Counted from the first letter of the stretch, positions 44,204 through 52,469 are shown. The stretch: 64,000 nt of DNA from Mesobacillus boroniphilus (GCF_018424685.1 NZ_QTKX01000001.1:186001-250000), one strand, 5' to 3'. Notes: a model not told the origin generated them from the letters alone. A program made the numbers and translations.

Positions 44204-45067
44204 ATGTCCTTGAACGAATATACAGGTCAGACTTTGGAGCTGACCGTAGCAAGAATTGTTGATTTCGGCTACTTTTTAACGGACGGAGAAGAGGATGTGC
44301 TGCTCCATTCCAATGATACAGACCGGACATTTGAAGAAGGGGACAAGGTAGAGGTATTTCTTTTTGTGGAATCAAGAGGGAGGCTCGCAGCAACAACGAC
44401 CATACCGAAAGTGCAGGTAGGCCACTATGAGTGGGTATCTGTCGTTGATGTTAAGGAAGGGATCGGCATATTCCTGGATATCGGCATCAGTAAAGATGTT
44501 TTGCTCGGTGAGGAAGACTTGCCGGTTGTAAAATCAGTTTGGCCGAAAGAAGGGGACTTGCTTTATATCACGCTTCGAGTAAATCGCAACAATATGATTT
44601 ATGCGCGAATGGCAACCGACCCTGTCATTCAGGAAATCTCCGTCAAGGCCACGAGAAGTGACTTTAACAAGAATGTCCATGGCTATATATACCGGACGGC
44701 AAGGGTTGGAAGCTGGATGATTACTGCTGAAGGCTTTAAAGGTTTCATCCATGAATCACAGCGTCAGACAGAACCGCGCATCGGCCAGAAAGTCGAGGGC
44801 AGGATCATCGATGTGAAGCCGGATGGCTCCGTCAATATCTCACTGCTGCCTCGCAAACAGGAAGCGCTTGATGAAGATGCTGAAAAAATTATGGAATACC
44901 TGGAGCTCCGGAATGGTGCTATGCCTTATCATGACAAGAGTATGGCCGAGGACATCCAGGAACGCTTTGGCATGAGCAAAGGCTCCTTCAAACGGGCATT
45001 GGGAAGGCTGATGAAAGAAGGCAAGATTTATCAGGAAGGTAATTGGACTTATAAAAAAGAAAAATAG
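44204..45067 (+). CDS. cvfB: CvfB/YitL, S1-domain RNA-binding protein
   Basis: 287 aa, GGCAGGAGGG upstream. Three S1-type OB folds (about 1-65, 70-135, 150-215: YTGQTLELTVARIVDFGYFL, VKEGIGIFLDIGISKDVLL, GFIHESQRQTEPRIGQKVEG) and a C-terminal winged helix (ERFGMSKGSFKRALGRLMKEG). In S. aureus CvfB affects virulence through RNA binding; B. subtilis YitL is its orthologue. Confidence 0.92.
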   Translation: MSLNEYTGQTLELTVARIVDFGYFLTDGEEDVLLHSNDTDRTFEEGDKVEVFLFVESRGRLAATTTIPKVQVGHYEWVSVVDVKEGIGIFLDIGISKDVLLGEEDLPVVKSVWPKEGDLLYITLRVNRNNMIYARMATDPVIQEISVKATRSDFNKNVHGYIYRTARVGSWMITAEGFKGFIHESQRQTEPRIGQKVEGRIIDVKPDGSVNISLLPRKQEALDEDAEKIMEYLELRNGAMPYHDKSMAEDIQERFGMSKGSFKRALGRLMKEGKIYQEGNWTYKKEK

Positions 45068-45090
45068 AGCCAGCTGGCTCTATTTTTTTA
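45063..45090 (+). terminator. Terminator after cvfB
   Basis: ATAGAGCCAGCTGGCTCTAT palindrome overlapping the stop codon, followed by TTTTTTT. Confidence 0.9.
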
Positions 45091-45129
45091 TAGTATCAGA
45101 AAGATAAATTTTTCACTTCAAGAATTGGC

Positions 45130-45246
45130 CAGCTCCAACGCCTATCCCCCTCGAGTCGCTTCAGTCCTGCCAATGATGTCAAAAAACGACTTCACTGTCA
45201 GTCCCTCGAGCGCTTGTTGGGGCTGACCAAGGCGCTTTCGCTTTTC
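45130..45246. repeat. Interspersed ~120-bp structured element, copy 1
   Basis: Matches copy 2 (49613-49735) at about 80-85% by eye, with shared blocks CCCCCTCGAGTC, CGACTTCAC, GGGGCTGACCAAGGCGCTT. The ends form an inverted repeat (GCC...CCCC against GGGG...GGCG) and the centre has a smaller hairpin around ACGACTTC. It ends directly at the stop codon of the 43-aa gene at 45247. Confidence 0.8.
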
Positions 45247-45378
45247 TTATAGATGATCTGTTTTCTTGGAATATTGGTTCTTGCCTGCTTTGCGGTTCTT
45301 TTCGCGCATCATATTTTTTTCATGGCGAAGGGCATTATTGTCCTTTGCTTTTTTATCATTATCAGAAGTATGTGGCAT
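45247..45378 (-). CDS. Small basic protein, DUF3941-like (43 aa)
   Basis: Minus-strand frame of 43 codons with GAAAGGAG 8 bp before the ATG, an ideal spacing. The product starts MPHTSDNDKKAKDNNALRHE, continues KNMMREKNRKAGKNQYSKKT and is very hydrophilic and basic, resembling the DUF3941 small proteins of Bacillus. The plus-strand frame over the same bases is hydrophobic and lacks a site. Its ribosome binding site lies in the 3' arm of the terminator hairpin of the upstream degV gene. Function unknown. Confidence 0.75.
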   Translation of the reverse strand: MPHTSDNDKKAKDNNALRHEKNMMREKNRKAGKNQYSKKTDHL

Positions 45379-45385
45379 AATAAAA

Positions 45386-45435
45386 ACTCCTTTCAGGTTA
45401 GGTACATTTTATTTTTCCTAAAACCTGAAAGGAGT
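45386..45435 (-). terminator. Hairpin: terminator of degV and Shine-Dalgarno-sequestering stem of the 43-aa gene
   Basis: ACTCCTTTCAGGTT (45386-45399) pairs over 14 bp with AACCTGAAAGGAGT (45422-45435), loop of 22. On the minus strand the stem is followed by TTTTATT, so it can stop transcription, and its 3' arm contains GAAAGGAG, the ribosome binding site of the next gene. Confidence 0.75.
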
Positions 45436-45441
45436 ATGTAA

Positions 45442-46302
45442 TTATGAGTACTGTTTATTCAAAAAGAAAATCGCAATCGTACCTGGACCGGTATGGGACC
45501 CGACAGCAGCTCCGATCGAAGTAATGACAACATCCTTTGGCTGAAGCTCCTCAATGATCATTTTTTTCATTTCAGTCGCTGTTTCAAGATCATCTGCCTG
45601 GCTGATGCCGACGACCTGGTTTTCGAATGATGCTCCACGTTCTTTCATTACTTCAACAATTCTCCGAAGAAGCTTTTTCTTTCCACGAATTTTTTCGATA
45701 GGAACCAGCTTGCCGTCCTCAACATTCAAGAGAGGCTTAATGTTTAAAAGACCGCCTACGAAAGCAGATGCTTTTGAGACACGCCCGCCTTTTGCGAGAT
45801 GGTCGAGGTCATCGACTGAAAATAAATGCTCCATATGCTGGCTGAAAAATTGAACTGCTTCGACGATTTCTTCTTTTGAAGCATTCTCTTTTGCCATGCG
45901 GACTGCTTCCATAACCACAAGACCTTGACCCAGCGAAGCGCATTTTGTATCAATGATGGACAAGTTAAAGTCAGGGTATTCCTCCTTGACCTGCTCAGCA
46001 ATCATGACCGCTGTCTGATAAGTTCCTGATAGTTCGGAAGAGAAGGCTATGTATATCCCATCTTGCTTATTTTTGGCCAATTCTGTAAAGACTTCTGTAA
46101 AACCAGCTGGAGAAGCCTGTGAGGTTTTTGGAAGGTTGCCAGCACGGATTTGGTCGTACACTTGTTTTGGCTGGATTGTTCGTAGATCCTCATATTCATT
46201 GCCATTAATATGGACCTTTAACGGGAATAAAATTGCATCATTTTCTTCATAAAAATTCAATGGCAAATCACATGCACTGTCAGCCATAATTTTTACTGAC
46301 AT
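45442..46302 (-). CDS. yitS: DegV-family fatty-acid-binding protein
   Basis: 286 aa from the ATG of MSVKIMADSACDLP with CAGGTG upstream (GTG 46311 is the alternative). DegV landmarks: MADSACDLP, TSQASPAGF, AFSSELSGTYQTA, DDLDHLAKGGRVSK, IGAAVGSHTGPGTI. Relatives (FakB) bind a fatty acid for phosphorylation by FakA. Position before yitT, divergently, matches yitS. Confidence 0.92.
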   Translation of the reverse strand: MSVKIMADSACDLPLNFYEENDAILFPLKVHINGNEYEDLRTIQPKQVYDQIRAGNLPKTSQASPAGFTEVFTELAKNKQDGIYIAFSSELSGTYQTAVMIAEQVKEEYPDFNLSIIDTKCASLGQGLVVMEAVRMAKENASKEEIVEAVQFFSQHMEHLFSVDDLDHLAKGGRVSKASAFVGGLLNIKPLLNVEDGKLVPIEKIRGKKKLLRRIVEVMKERGASFENQVVGISQADDLETATEMKKMIIEELQPKDVVITSIGAAVGSHTGPGTIAIFFLNKQYS

Positions 46303-46431
46303 AACTTTCACCTGCTTTCAACCTTTATATGTTAATAGTTTATAGGGAATATGGGAAAAAGACAATTAAATATAGTGATTTTCGGCAAAATAGGGGTACA
46401 GGAAGAATAGAAAAGAATAAGGGGGATTTAC

Positions 46432-47274
46432 ATGGTCTGGTTGGAAACAAAAAAAATCATCATCGTGGTGATCGGTGCATTCTTGAATGCTATGTCACTG
46501 AATTTCTTTTTAATCCCGGCAAATGTGTATGCCAGCGGGTTTACCGGGATCGCCCAGCTCGTATCGAGCATACTTGGCGAATTTGCTCCATTTAATATTT
46601 CTACCGGGATTCTTCTCTTGTTATTAAATATTCCGGTGACCATCCTCGGTTGGATGAAGGTAGGGAAATCATTTACACTTTATAGTTTTATCTCCGTTTT
46701 GCTTTCATCATTCTTTCTTGAAATCATTCCGGTAAAAGAAGTATCGAGTGATATTCTGCTGAATGCCGTTTTTGGGGGAGTCATTGCAGCGTTAGGCGTT
46801 GGACTGACCTTAAAATGGGGGGCTTCCACGGGAGGAATGGATATTATTGCAATGGTCCTGTCACGAATGAATGATCGTCCGGTTGGTACATATTTCTTTA
46901 CCTTGAATGGCATCATTATAATGACAGCTGGCTTTGTATTTGGCTGGGAAAACGCTCTTTATACTCTTGTCGCTCTGTATGTGTCCACCCGGTTAATTGA
47001 TGCCATCCATACACGCCATGAGAAACTGACGGCGATGATTGTCACGAAGAAATCGGATGAACTAAAGAAGGCGATACATGACAAACTTGTACGTGGCATC
47101 ACGCTGCTGCCTGCCAAAGGAGCCTTTTCAGGAGAACAGAAGGAAATGCTCATCATTGTTGTCACAAGGTATGAATTGTATGACCTGGAACACATTATCA
47201 AAGAAGTCGATCCACATGCGTTCACCAATATTGTTGAGACAGCAGGGATCTTCGGGTTTTTCCGAAGGGAGTAA
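46432..47274 (+). CDS. yitT: YitT family membrane protein
   Basis: 280 aa, AAGGGGG upstream. Five or six membrane helices (1-175) with FLIPANVYASGFTGIAQLV and GGMDIIAMVLSR, then a cytosolic DUF2179 domain (about 200-280: TAMIVTKKSDELKKAIHDKL). Widespread in Firmicutes; transport function is suspected, not shown. Confidence 0.92.
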   Translation: MVWLETKKIIIVVIGAFLNAMSLNFFLIPANVYASGFTGIAQLVSSILGEFAPFNISTGILLLLLNIPVTILGWMKVGKSFTLYSFISVLLSSFFLEIIPVKEVSSDILLNAVFGGVIAALGVGLTLKWGASTGGMDIIAMVLSRMNDRPVGTYFFTLNGIIIMTAGFVFGWENALYTLVALYVSTRLIDAIHTRHEKLTAMIVTKKSDELKKAIHDKLVRGITLLPAKGAFSGEQKEMLIIVVTRYELYDLEHIIKEVDPHAFTNIVETAGIFGFFRRE

Positions 47275-47297
47275 TCACTGAAACGGAGGTTTAGTTA

Positions 47298-48086
47298 ATG
47301 AGGAAGGTCAGTTTGTTGATCATTTTGCTTTTGATGTCCGTGGCACCTGCACTGGCGATAGGGGAAGAAAAACAGTCACCAGCAACTCTGGAATACAGTT
47401 TTTACATAGACCCTTTAGCTGGTCCTGAAAAAGCTGAATTTGAGATCGTCCTGCAAAACCAGGGGAATACAGAGCTTTCTTTTGAATTTCCGACATCACA
47501 AAAATACGAAATTACCGTTCTGGATGCCAATAAGAAAAAGGTATATCAGTATTCAGAAGGAAAGTCTTTTGCCCAGGCTTTTGAAACCCTGACCTTGAAA
47601 CCGCAGGAGAAGATGAAATGGGTGGAAGGTTGGGATTACTCGACGGCAGGAAAAAGAGTCCAAGAAGGGGAATACATGGTCACTGCACAGTTAAAAACAT
47701 CTAGTGTCAACGGAAAACCAGTCGGGGACAAAAAGCTGCTGACGGATACGAAGACAATGTACATCCCAGGGGAAAATCCAGTTTTTAAAGGCGTTGTATC
47801 TGAGGGCAGCAAGGGCAATTATAAAATTATGGGTGAAGCTAGGCCGATCAATGGTACGTTCTACTATACTGCTGAAGATGGACATAACCAGCTAATTCCT
47901 GAAACAAAAGTTGTTCCTGGTGTAAAATACCCGCAATGGAAGCCTTTTTCGCTGGAAATTTCAATACCAGAAAACAAGCTTCCGCAAAATGGATCAGTCA
48001 TTCTTAATCTATATGAGCGCAGCAAGGATGGCGATATCATCCATTCCTATCCAGTGTTGCTCGAAAGATTTAATAATAGCAATTAA
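47298..48086 (+). CDS. ipi: Intracellular proteinase inhibitor BsuPI-domain protein, with signal peptide
   Basis: 262 aa, ACGGAGG upstream. An N-terminal hydrophobic segment (1-22, ending LAIGEE) looks like a signal peptide, then a BsuPI domain (LEYSFYIDPLAGPEKAEFEI, FPTSQKYEITVLDANKKKVYQ, GWDYSTAG) and a second beta-rich part. The B. subtilis inhibitor BsuPI is 119 aa and lacks a signal, so this protein is longer and probably exported. Gene order yitT-ipi-yitU is kept. Confidence 0.85.
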   Translation: MRKVSLLIILLLMSVAPALAIGEEKQSPATLEYSFYIDPLAGPEKAEFEIVLQNQGNTELSFEFPTSQKYEITVLDANKKKVYQYSEGKSFAQAFETLTLKPQEKMKWVEGWDYSTAGKRVQEGEYMVTAQLKTSSVNGKPVGDKKLLTDTKTMYIPGENPVFKGVVSEGSKGNYKIMGEARPINGTFYYTAEDGHNQLIPETKVVPGVKYPQWKPFSLEISIPENKLPQNGSVILNLYERSKDGDIIHSYPVLLERFNNSN

Positions 48087-48093
48087 CAAAAGC

Positions 48094-48121
48094 AAAAGCT
48101 GGCGGGTTTTCCGCCAGCTTT
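48094..48121. terminator. Bidirectional terminator between ipi and the DUF3813 gene
   Basis: AAAGCTGGCGG pairs with CCGCCAGCTTT around GTTTT. Confidence 0.88.
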
Positions 48122-48127
48122 CACTTT

Positions 48128-48319
48128 TTACTTGCTTTCAATTGAATTCAGCTCGTCCTGAAATGACCGAAGCTGCTCCTTTTCAGCCATCGTCGTATTG
48201 GCATACGCTGATGACAGAGCATTTTGAGCAGTGTTGATGGCTGCAGATTGTTCCGCAGGCTCCGCAGTCTTAGCTAACTGAACAGCCTTCCTAGCTTCCT
48301 GAAAAAGCCTGTTTCCCAT
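48128..48319 (-). CDS. DUF3813 small protein
   Basis: 63 aa, MGNRLFQEARKAVQLAKTAE at the start and an Ala/Gln/Ser-rich helical body (AAINTAQNALSSAYANTTMA). It matches the DUF3813 pattern of short Bacillus proteins located near yitU. No function known. The ATG directly follows the stop codon of the upstream 50-aa gene, with GGGGGG before it, so it depends on coupled translation. Confidence 0.75.
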   Translation of the reverse strand: MGNRLFQEARKAVQLAKTAEPAEQSAAINTAQNALSSAYANTTMAEKEQLRSFQDELNSIESK

Positions 48320-48472
48320 CTAAATCCCCCCTAAAGAGGACTCTTTGACATTCGCCATCTTTTGAGCCTCAGCCTCGGCATAAGTGGTGTGGTAAGGGAT
48401 TCGTTCATCATGCTTGGAGACAGTATCTACCCCTTGCTGTACAAAACGCTTGGATTTATTGCTTTTACCCAT
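48320..48472 (-). CDS. Small hypothetical protein (50 aa)
   Basis: Minus-strand frame of 50 codons with GGAGGGG 6 bp before its ATG. Product begins MGKSNKSKRFVQQGVDTVSK and ends AQKMANVKESSLGGI; basic head, acidic middle. I do not recognise the family. Immediate abutment with the DUF3813 gene and the strong ribosome binding site make it a real gene. It probably shares a transcript with that gene. Confidence 0.72.
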   Translation of the reverse strand: MGKSNKSKRFVQQGVDTVSKHDERIPYHTTYAEAEAQKMANVKESSLGGI

Positions 48473-48690
48473 CGTTTTACCCCTCCATCTACGAGCGAAT
48501 TTGAAACAGGCTATAACGCTGCTTCGTTTATAGTATGCTCTTTTGACATAAAAACAATCGGTTTTGGTGTAAGTTCAATTTGGAAGGTACAATTAATGAT
48601 TTTCATTTATCGGAAAGCAGTGGGAATCAAAGGCAAAGTGTTCGATAAACCGCTTTTAACGGACAAACAGAACGGGAATCAACAGGAAAA

Positions 48691-48717
48691 TGTCCGATAG
48701 AGCTTATCTATCGGACA
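48691..48717 (-). terminator. Terminator after yitU
   Basis: TGTCCGATAGA pairs with TCTATCGGACA around five bases; TTTT follows on the minus strand. Confidence 0.88.
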
Positions 48718-48732
48718 TCTTCTTGTGTGCAT

Positions 48733-49551
48733 TTATAGTGCTTTCAAATTAAGCAAGTCGTTCAAGTAAACGCCAATGCCGTCTTCTTCATTTGTCAATG
48801 TCATGTCGTTTGCGATGTTTTTCACTTCGTCAACGGCATTGCCCATCGCGATTCCGCGGCCTGCGTATTCAAGCATTTCCAAATCGTTATCCTCATCGCC
48901 GAATGCAATGATACGATCAGCGGGGATTTGGAAATAATCAGAGGCTTTCTTTAAGCCAACTGCTTTGTTCAAGCCGCTTTTTACGATTTCTACGACGTGG
49001 AACGGAGCAGCCCAGCTTCTGTGGTCGATCACTTCGGCATGGACCTCTGACAGATGGTTACGAATTTTACGGACATGCTCTTCATCAGAGTGGATCAACA
49101 TACTAGTTGGGGATGTCTTCAAATATCTCCTCAAATCGCCTGTCGTGATATTTGGATTTCCCATATTAAAGATGTCCATCAGTTTTTCATCATGATAATG
49201 GACATATACATCGTCGATTACTTCGGCAATGATGTTGTAGAACTTGAAATCATCAAGTGCTTCGACAATATCCTTGGCTACATCGATTGAAAGTGGAGAA
49301 TGGTGCACTCCCCAACTATTATCAAGCGGGTGGTGGGTAAACGCGCCATTGAAGTTAACGATCGGCGTATCAAGTTTAAGCTCATGGTAGTACATCTCGC
49401 TGGATCGGAATGGTCTTCCTGTCGCAATCATGACAACATGGCCTGCTTCTCGTGCCTTTTTAATCACATGTTTGTTCTTTTCTGAGATCGTTTTATCATC
49501 TGTAAGTAATGTTCCATCAAGATCTAAAGCAATTAAATGTTTTTCAGCCAT
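48733..49551 (-). CDS. yitU: YitU, Cof-type HAD phosphatase
   Basis: 272 aa, AAGGAG upstream of the ATG. HAD motif I ALDLDGTLLTDD (Asp nucleophile and acid), motif III Lys near 193 and motif IV IAFGDEDNDLEML; a Cof-type C2 cap fills 85-190. Such enzymes dephosphorylate sugar phosphates or flavin intermediates; B. subtilis YitU can act on the riboflavin-pathway intermediate ARPP. Confidence 0.9.
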   Translation of the reverse strand: MAEKHLIALDLDGTLLTDDKTISEKNKHVIKKAREAGHVVMIATGRPFRSSEMYYHELKLDTPIVNFNGAFTHHPLDNSWGVHHSPLSIDVAKDIVEALDDFKFYNIIAEVIDDVYVHYHDEKLMDIFNMGNPNITTGDLRRYLKTSPTSMLIHSDEEHVRKIRNHLSEVHAEVIDHRSWAAPFHVVEIVKSGLNKAVGLKKASDYFQIPADRIIAFGDEDNDLEMLEYAGRGIAMGNAVDEVKNIANDMTLTNEEDGIGVYLNDLLNLKAL

Positions 49552-49612
49552 AAATACTCCTTCTTAACACTTTTTTTCTTTATCTAAATATTAAATTTTG
49601 GCACTAAGACTA

Positions 49613-49735
49613 GTGTCTAGCTACAGCGCCTAGCCCCCTCGAGTCACTTCGGTCCGCCCAATGAAGTCAAAGAACGACTTCACCGGTCGGCCCTCCAGTG
49701 CTTGTCGGGGCTGACCAAGGCGCTTCCGCTTTTCA
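49613..49735. repeat. Interspersed ~120-bp structured element, copy 2
   Basis: TGTCTAGCTACAGCGCC at the left end; GAAGTC and GACTTC form an internal hairpin (49664-49681), and GCGCCTAGCCCC is complementary to GGGGCTGACCAAGGCGC at the ends with a small bulge. Intergenic between yitU and yitV promoters. Same element as at 45130, with 3' remnants at 17494 and 44091. The remaining 49552-49612 and 49736-49917 hold only A/T-rich promoter DNA. Confidence 0.8.
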
Positions 49736-49917
49736 TAATGATATGCGTATGATTGGCTCTTTTTTCGTAAGAGTTCTACAATACATATATTGGATGATGG
49801 TTAATTGGTCTTATAACCACTATGGTAACCATTTTACATATAAAATGTAAAAAAATCATTTTAGATACTTAAAAGATCGGTAAATTTAATATCAGTTCGA
49901 TGCAGGAGGGTTAATCA

Positions 49918-50685
49918 TTGATTTTGGTCGAAAAGAAACGCATTCAACATATTCCCGTTCTCCATATTGTAAAACAAAAGCAATTTTCAGATAGAATGCC
50001 TTTGATTGTTTTTTTGCATGGGTTTACGAGCACTAAAGAACGAAACATGCATTATGCTTATCTTATTGCGGAAAAAGGCTTTAGGGTCATTATGCCAGAG
50101 GCGAAATATCATGGAACTCGCAGTGAAGGACTGTCAGAGACGGAGCTTAGCTACCGTTTCTGGGACATCGTCATCACGTCGATTGAGGAACTTTCAACAA
50201 TCAAACAGGAATTGGTTGAGGAAGGTTTGGTGGATCCCGCAAGAATCGGTGTTGCAGGAACATCAATGGGCGGCATTACGACACTTGGCGCATTGGCAAG
50301 GTATGAATGGATAAAAGCTGGTGTCAGCTTGATGGGGAATCCTTCATTTGAGGATTTTGCTCTATGGCAGCTGAACGAAATGGAAAAAAGGAATATTCAG
50401 ATTGGGCTGTCAAAGGAACAAGTATCAGATTTGCTGAACTTGCTTAAAAAGTATGACCTAAGCCTTCAGCCTGAAAAATTGAACAAGCGCCCGCTGTTAT
50501 TCTGGCATGGAAAGATAGACCCAGTCGTCCCATATCAAGCTGCTTATCATTTTTACGAGCAAAACAGGAAAAGCTATGAGGGAACAAATGGGATGTTTGA
50601 ATTCATCACAGATGAAAATGCCGGACACAATGTATCAAATGCAGGTGTGGAGGCAACTGCAAATTGGTTTGAAAAGCATTTATGA
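49918..50685 (+). CDS. yitV: YitV-like alpha/beta hydrolase (prolyl-oligopeptidase/esterase type)
   Basis: 255 aa from TTG 49918 with GCAGGAGGG 8 bp upstream. Alpha/beta-hydrolase motifs: FLHGFTSTKER (oxyanion loop), nucleophile Ser in GVAGTSMGGI, Asp in HGKIDPVVPY and His in ENAGHNVS. Cytosolic; substrate unknown. In B. subtilis yitU, yitV and yitW are neighbours in this order. Confidence 0.88.
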   Translation: MILVEKKRIQHIPVLHIVKQKQFSDRMPLIVFLHGFTSTKERNMHYAYLIAEKGFRVIMPEAKYHGTRSEGLSETELSYRFWDIVITSIEELSTIKQELVEEGLVDPARIGVAGTSMGGITTLGALARYEWIKAGVSLMGNPSFEDFALWQLNEMEKRNIQIGLSKEQVSDLLNLLKKYDLSLQPEKLNKRPLLFWHGKIDPVVPYQAAYHFYEQNRKSYEGTNGMFEFITDENAGHNVSNAGVEATANWFEKHL

Positions 50686-50763
50686 TGCCTTTCCGCTTTT
50701 AATGCGTATAAATCATTGTTATGATAGAAATAGGTTACAGCAATAAAAAAGGAGTGTTCACCG

Positions 50764-51075
50764 ATGGACCAAGATTTAAAAGATAGCCTTATGGGTGCGC
50801 TTGAGATGGTCGTTGACCCCGAACTTGGCGTTGATATCGTTAATTTGGGGCTAGTATATGATGTGGATTTGAACGAGGAAGGGCTTGCGACAGTGACAAT
50901 GACATTGACGTCTATGGGCTGCCCGCTTGCAGGCACGATTGTTGAGCAGGTTAAATTAGCTCTTTCCGACCTACCGGAAGTTAAAGATACAGAAGTAAAT
51001 ATCGTGTTCAACCCGCCGTGGTCTAAGGACATGATGTCCCGTTACGCAAAAATCGCATTAGGCGTAAGGGATTAA
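50764..51075 (+). CDS. yitW: YitW, MIP18/DUF59 metal-sulfur cluster assembly factor
   Basis: 103 aa, AAGGAGTG upstream. VDPELGVDIVNLGLVYDV and TLTSMGCPLAGTI, with the conserved Cys of the family, identify a SufT/YitW-type protein that helps Fe-S cluster maturation. Next to an Fe-S-rich gene set (radical SAM, Fnr, MoaA, RIC), though this neighbour order beyond yitW is probably incidental. Confidence 0.92.
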   Translation: MDQDLKDSLMGALEMVVDPELGVDIVNLGLVYDVDLNEEGLATVTMTLTSMGCPLAGTIVEQVKLALSDLPEVKDTEVNIVFNPPWSKDMMSRYAKIALGVRD

Positions 51076-51087
51076 GGTATAATCTCG

Positions 51088-51118
51088 AAGCAGCAGGAAA
51101 CCTTCCTGCTGCTTTTTC
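51088..51118 (+). terminator. Terminator after yitW
   Basis: AAGCAGCAGGAA pairs with TTCCTGCTGCTT around ACC, followed by TTTC. Confidence 0.92.
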
Positions 51119-51190
51119 TATTATTGAGGGTGTCCCATTAATCTCAGGTCACAAAATTGTCATACAAAAAGGCGATTATGGGTCTATTTA

Positions 51191-51233
51191 TGTGAGTTAG
51201 TTCACTTAATCATGTTGGAAACACTTATATACT
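51191..51233 (+). promoter_or_regulatory. FNR box and -10 of the radical SAM gene
   Basis: TGTGAGTTAGTTCACT (51191-51206; 9 of 10 bases of TGTGA-N6-TCACA), -10 TATACT at 51228-51233. First bases are 37 bp apart, placing the box at -41.5. Confidence 0.8.
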
Positions 51234-51265
51234 TCTTTTATAGAGAAGTACTTAAGGAGGCGCCA

Positions 51266-52393
51266 ATGATGTTTGAAAGAGATTTTAACAAAGACCCATT
51301 CATTGTGATTTGGGAACTTACTAGAGCCTGCCAATTAAAATGCCTGCACTGCCGTGCGGAAGCACAATATAGAAGAGATCCGCGTGAATTGTCCTTTGAA
51401 GAAGGTAAAGCGCTGATTGACCAAATGTATGAAATGAATAATCCGATGCTTGTGTTTACGGGTGGGGACCCTTTGATGAGGGAGGATGTTTTTGATATCG
51501 CAGAGTATGCGGTGAAAAAAGGCGTGCGTGTTTCGATGACACCGAGTGCGACACCTAATGTGACGAAGGAAGCGATTGAAAAGGCGAAGTCAGTTGGGTT
51601 ATCCCGCTGGGCATTCAGTATCGACGGGCCAACTGCTGAAGTCCATGACCACTTCAGGGGAACAGCAGGTTCTTTTGATTTAACGATGGAAAGAATCAAG
51701 TATTTGCATGAGCTGGAAATCCCGATTCAGATCAATACGGTTATTTCACGGTACAATATTGAGTATTTAGATGAAATGGCAAAGATGGTTGAAGATTTGG
51801 ATTGTGTCCTTTGGAGTGTGTTTTTCCTTGTTCCGACAGGACGCGGCCAGGAAAAGGACATGATCTCTCCGGTAGAGCATGAAAAAGTCTTCACTTGGCT
51901 GTATGATTTAAGCAAAAGGGTAAAGTTCGACATTAAAACGACTGCGGCGCAGCATTATCGCCGGGTTGTGATCCAGCAAAAAATGCGCGAAGCAAAGGAG
52001 CATACAGAAGAAATTGATTATTTGACCGCGCTGACTAAGGAAGGGTTGACTGGGTCTATCGACGGCCTTGGACGTGCGCCAAAAGGAGTCAACGATGGCA
52101 ATGGTTTTGTGTTCATTTCCCACGTTGGAGATGTCTATCCAAGCGGACTGCTCCCTGTGAAAGCAGGGAACGTAAGGGAACAGCCGCTTGCAGAAATTTA
52201 CAGGGATTCGCCTGTCTTCAAGTCATTGAGGAATCCGGATGAGTACAAAGGAAAATGCGGAGTGTGCGAGTTCAGGTATGTATGCGGGGGTTCACGTTCA
52301 AGAGCATACGCCATGACCGGTGATTACCTGGAGAGCGAGCCATTCTGCGTATACATCCCTAAAGCGCTGAGAAAACAAAAACAGGAGAGCTAA
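51266..52393 (+). CDS. Radical SAM/SPASM protein (TIGR04053-like; related to AhbC/AhbD/NirJ)
   Basis: 375 aa from ATG 51266 with AAGGAGG 5 bp upstream. Radical SAM cluster C22-x3-C26-x2-C29 (RACQLKCLHC), FTGGDPLMREDVFD (SAM contact), and a C-terminal SPASM domain with CGVCEFRYVCGG and a late Cys in SEPFCVY for auxiliary 4Fe-4S. The family resembles the heme-modifying enzymes NirJ and AhbC/D. The FNR promoter shows it is an anaerobic gene. A role in oxygen-independent heme or peptide modification is inference. Confidence 0.88.
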   Translation: MMFERDFNKDPFIVIWELTRACQLKCLHCRAEAQYRRDPRELSFEEGKALIDQMYEMNNPMLVFTGGDPLMREDVFDIAEYAVKKGVRVSMTPSATPNVTKEAIEKAKSVGLSRWAFSIDGPTAEVHDHFRGTAGSFDLTMERIKYLHELEIPIQINTVISRYNIEYLDEMAKMVEDLDCVLWSVFFLVPTGRGQEKDMISPVEHEKVFTWLYDLSKRVKFDIKTTAAQHYRRVVIQQKMREAKEHTEEIDYLTALTKEGLTGSIDGLGRAPKGVNDGNGFVFISHVGDVYPSGLLPVKAGNVREQPLAEIYRDSPVFKSLRNPDEYKGKCGVCEFRYVCGGSRSRAYAMTGDYLESEPFCVYIPKALRKQKQES

Positions 52394-52431
52394 TAAGCTC
52401 TCCCGCCTCTGGCAAAATTACTTTCAACATG

Positions 52432-52469
52432 AAAAGCGAGTGAATCCAAAAGGGGATTTACTCGCTTTT
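52432..52469. terminator. Bidirectional terminator between the radical SAM gene and fnr
   Basis: AAAAGCGAGTGAATCC pairs with GGATTTACTCGCTTTT (one mismatch) around AAAAGG. Confidence 0.92.

Noticed and set aside
45253..45441. Plus-strand hydrophobic 62-codon frame
   Set aside because: It is the complement of the better-supported 43-aa minus-strand gene and has no ribosome binding site.
48362..48700. Plus-strand 112-codon frame
   Set aside because: Covers the complement of the 50-aa gene and the yitU terminator; no site or family.
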